Assembly: GCA_014898415.1 (NCBI GenBank)
Contig: RCTD01000001.1
Coordinates: forward strand, 806,001 to 870,000
DNA from: Stromatinia cepivora
Taxonomy: Eukaryota > Ascomycota > Leotiomycetes > Helotiales > Sclerotiniaceae
DNA: 64,000 nt
Direction of reading: 5' to 3'
The translations under genes and the position numbers were made by a program. The notes beneath the pieces are model-generated. The model worked only from the letters and a program-made list of their open reading frames with translations. It ran no database searches and had not been told where the DNA came from. Positions 62,130 to 64,000 of this stretch are shown here, one piece after another; positions within the stretch are counted from its first letter, which is position 1, and each line of letters starts with the position of its first letter.

Positions 62130-63530
62130 TCCCCCTTTCTCTTTCCATTATTGATTTATCAATCTTTATAATATTATAATCTTTTATAGTTTTTTGAGAT
62201 ATTAGATTTATAATAGGAAAACGTTTTTGAATCATTTGTATTCTTTTAATAAAAGATATTAATGATTTCCAAGCTTTTTTTATCCCTTTTTTAATATTAT
62301 ATATAATTTGATAATCGATTTTCTTTTATATTATTCTCTCTTTAATCGCTCTATTTTTCTGTTCTTTTTCAATTTTCTTTTCGACTTTTTTTTACTTCTT
62401 AATTTTCTTTTCTTATTCAGCAATTAGTACTTTCATCGATTGGTAGGTTCTAATTCTTTTGATTTATAAAAGGGAATATAAAAAAGCATCTCTGCTCTTT
62501 TTTTTTATTAGGTTTAGATGTTTAGAATAGGTTCTTTTCTTTCTTTCGATCTTCAAAGCTTTTTCTAAACCTTTTGCTTTATACAATTGGATATTAGTAT
62601 TAATTGTATATATAAATGCAGCCTTAAAAAGCTTCTAAATGATATCGGGATCCTATTTGAGGCGAAACTTTAATTTAAAGTGATAAAGAGTTTTAATTAT
62701 ATATAATATTTTTATTTTATTCCCTATGAATTATATCGATATAAATAATATAAAGATTTATTCTGGTTTGATATTGCGAATAATAATATTCTTATTTATA
62801 GAATAAATACCGGCTTTTTCGAAAGATTTCAGAATATTATGAATAATAGTAGATTGAACTCAAACAATCTTAAATATCATCCAAAAATTATATTTCGATA
62901 TTCTAATAATACTTTTGCTTTTGTATATTAGATTATTAAATTCTATATTATAATTTATTGAAAAAAAAAGGAAATAATTTATATCAAGAGATTAAAATCG
63001 ATATATAAAATAGAGAAAAAGAATTAATAAAATGATCTTTAATTCGTTATATTTCGATATAAATTCTATATTTATATAATTAGAATAATTATTTACAATC
63101 AATAGATGATATCCTTTCTTTATTTTTGAATGAGTATAATATTGAAAGACCTTATTAAACTAAATAAGGCCGAATATATTCGACGATTATCCATTACTTG
63201 AAGTTTCGAAATAAATTTGATCCTTTATTTTTATCTTATCAATCTATATATCTTATAAATCTTCAGATTCCTTTTTATAAATTAAAATAGATAGAATAAT
63301 CATATTATCGGTATATATATATACTAAAAGGGTAATAAATTCTTTCGATCCATTTTGCCTAATTTTCGTAGCTCTATTACGATTATATATACTAATATTC
63401 ATTATCCTCTTTATAATCCTCCCTAAATCAATTATAAAGCCTTTCTCATCCCAATTGTATATATTCTTGAATAATATATTGTATTTTGTAATTACTTTTA
63501 TTAATTAAATGAAAAAAAGAAGAATATTAA
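62130..63530 (-). pseudogene. Pogo/Fot1-type DDE transposase relic
   Basis: One minus-strand reading, broken by a modest number of stops, shows the landmarks of fungal pogo-family transposases in order. NIYNWDEKGFII (63466-63434) holds the first catalytic Asp. Then come SKEFITLLVYIYTDN and ESEDLQDIQID. LLIVNNYSNY (63100-63070), where LLIVDGHSSH is expected, has the second catalytic Asp changed to Asn. Next is a FIYRF-x-SLDI strip (usually HRLQPLDV) with the third Asp kept, and then SFEKAGIYSINKNIII (62825-62780, usually F-x-TGI-PFNP). A Lys/Arg-rich tail near 62500-62340 (RKLKKNRKIERLKRE) ends it. Terminal inverted repeats were not found. It is less mutated than the Gypsy relics. Confidence 0.82.
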
Positions 63531-64000
63531 TATAACTTTTTTAAATAATAAAATTCAACAACAATACAAAATAATTCAAACTAGATTATAAAAATACTCA
63601 AATATAATAACATTATCAATTTTTATATACAAATTATTAATATATCAAAGATATCGATTTTGAAAATATATTTTATATTTTTTCATAAAATTTGCTATTC
63701 AGTTCTTCCCTAGAAAACAGTTTATGATTTTTTTTACAAAGTTTTTGATTTTGCAATTTATAGAAAATATAGATCTTTATATCAATTTATTAATTTGATC
63801 GATTAAAACCTTTTTTTATTCTTTTGAAAAAGATTAATAAGTTTCAATATATATGATATTACAAAAGATAGTTTTACTTTTATAATATTGAAAAAATATT
63901 AAACAATTGATTTTGAAGAAATTTGTTATTTAAGTATATTTAGAATATTTTTCCCTTTTAATTTAAATTAATATAAGCTTTATATAGATTTCTAAAAGCA
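63531..64000. other. AT-rich region to window end
   Basis: Probably includes the mutated N-terminal (DNA-binding) part of the pogo-type transposase; not recognisable. Confidence 0.35.

Noticed and set aside
11287..64000. A Starship-type giant transposon
   Set aside because: No tyrosine-recombinase captain gene or cargo genes were recognised; the block is explained by nested retroelements.

Overview
The window reads as the chromosome of a filamentous ascomycete (Pezizomycotina). The left 11 kb has normal base composition and genes with short introns (51-60 nt, GTANGT donors, CTAAC/CTGA-type branch points). Nearly all of the rest is an extremely AT-rich compartment of dead transposons whose mutations are C-to-T and G-to-A changes, the signature of repeat-induced point mutation (RIP). 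The gene types would fit a leotiomycete, but that is only an inference from family resemblance.

Gene-bearing part (1-11.25 kb): the 3' part of a PH-domain protein gene (+, to 1756); a small gene of unknown function with two introns and an unresolved frame problem (+, 3108-3881); a major-facilitator transporter of the nicotinate/allantoate permease type with three exons (-, 5968-7650); and a wax-synthase-type membrane O-acyltransferase (-, 9121-10761). I see no joint pathway among them.

Transposon compartment (11.25-64 kb): I could resolve a nested stack of LTR retroelements by matching LTR pairs and target-site duplications (TSDs). The oldest is a chromodomain Gypsy element (Gypsy-2, +, about 11.3-32.06 kb). 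Its reverse transcriptase was hit twice, by Copia-1 (-, 13783-19265, TSD TTATC) and by Gypsy-1 copy 1 (+, 19450-27026, TSD ATATT). Gypsy-1 copy 1 was itself hit by a 529-bp repeat (R1, 24819-25347, TSD CAGAT). Further right lies a possible TIR-flanked element (32265-52304). It holds Copia-2, a tandem LTR-internal-LTR-internal-LTR array (33962-50892, TSD AATTG). Copia-2 in turn holds Gypsy-1 copy 2 (-, 38047-45076, TSD ATTAT), a fresh-looking solo LTR (45550-45841) and a second R1 copy. Gypsy-3 (-, 52615-58933, TSD TATAT) follows, then a gag-like relic, a short island of normal composition (61.19-61.98 kb), and a pogo/Fot1-type transposase relic (-, 62.13-63.53 kb).

The observations I rate highest are these. 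(1) In all five LTR elements the outward-facing LTR ends keep their C and G while the inward-facing ends are mutated, which suggests that RIP fades at the edge of each duplicated unit. (2) A long plus-strand reading frame lies antisense to pol in Copia-2 and is recognisable in both internal copies. (3) A sharply bounded unmutated patch with a 21-bp triplication sits inside the dead Gypsy-2 integrase. All sequence comparisons were done by eye; no database search was possible.
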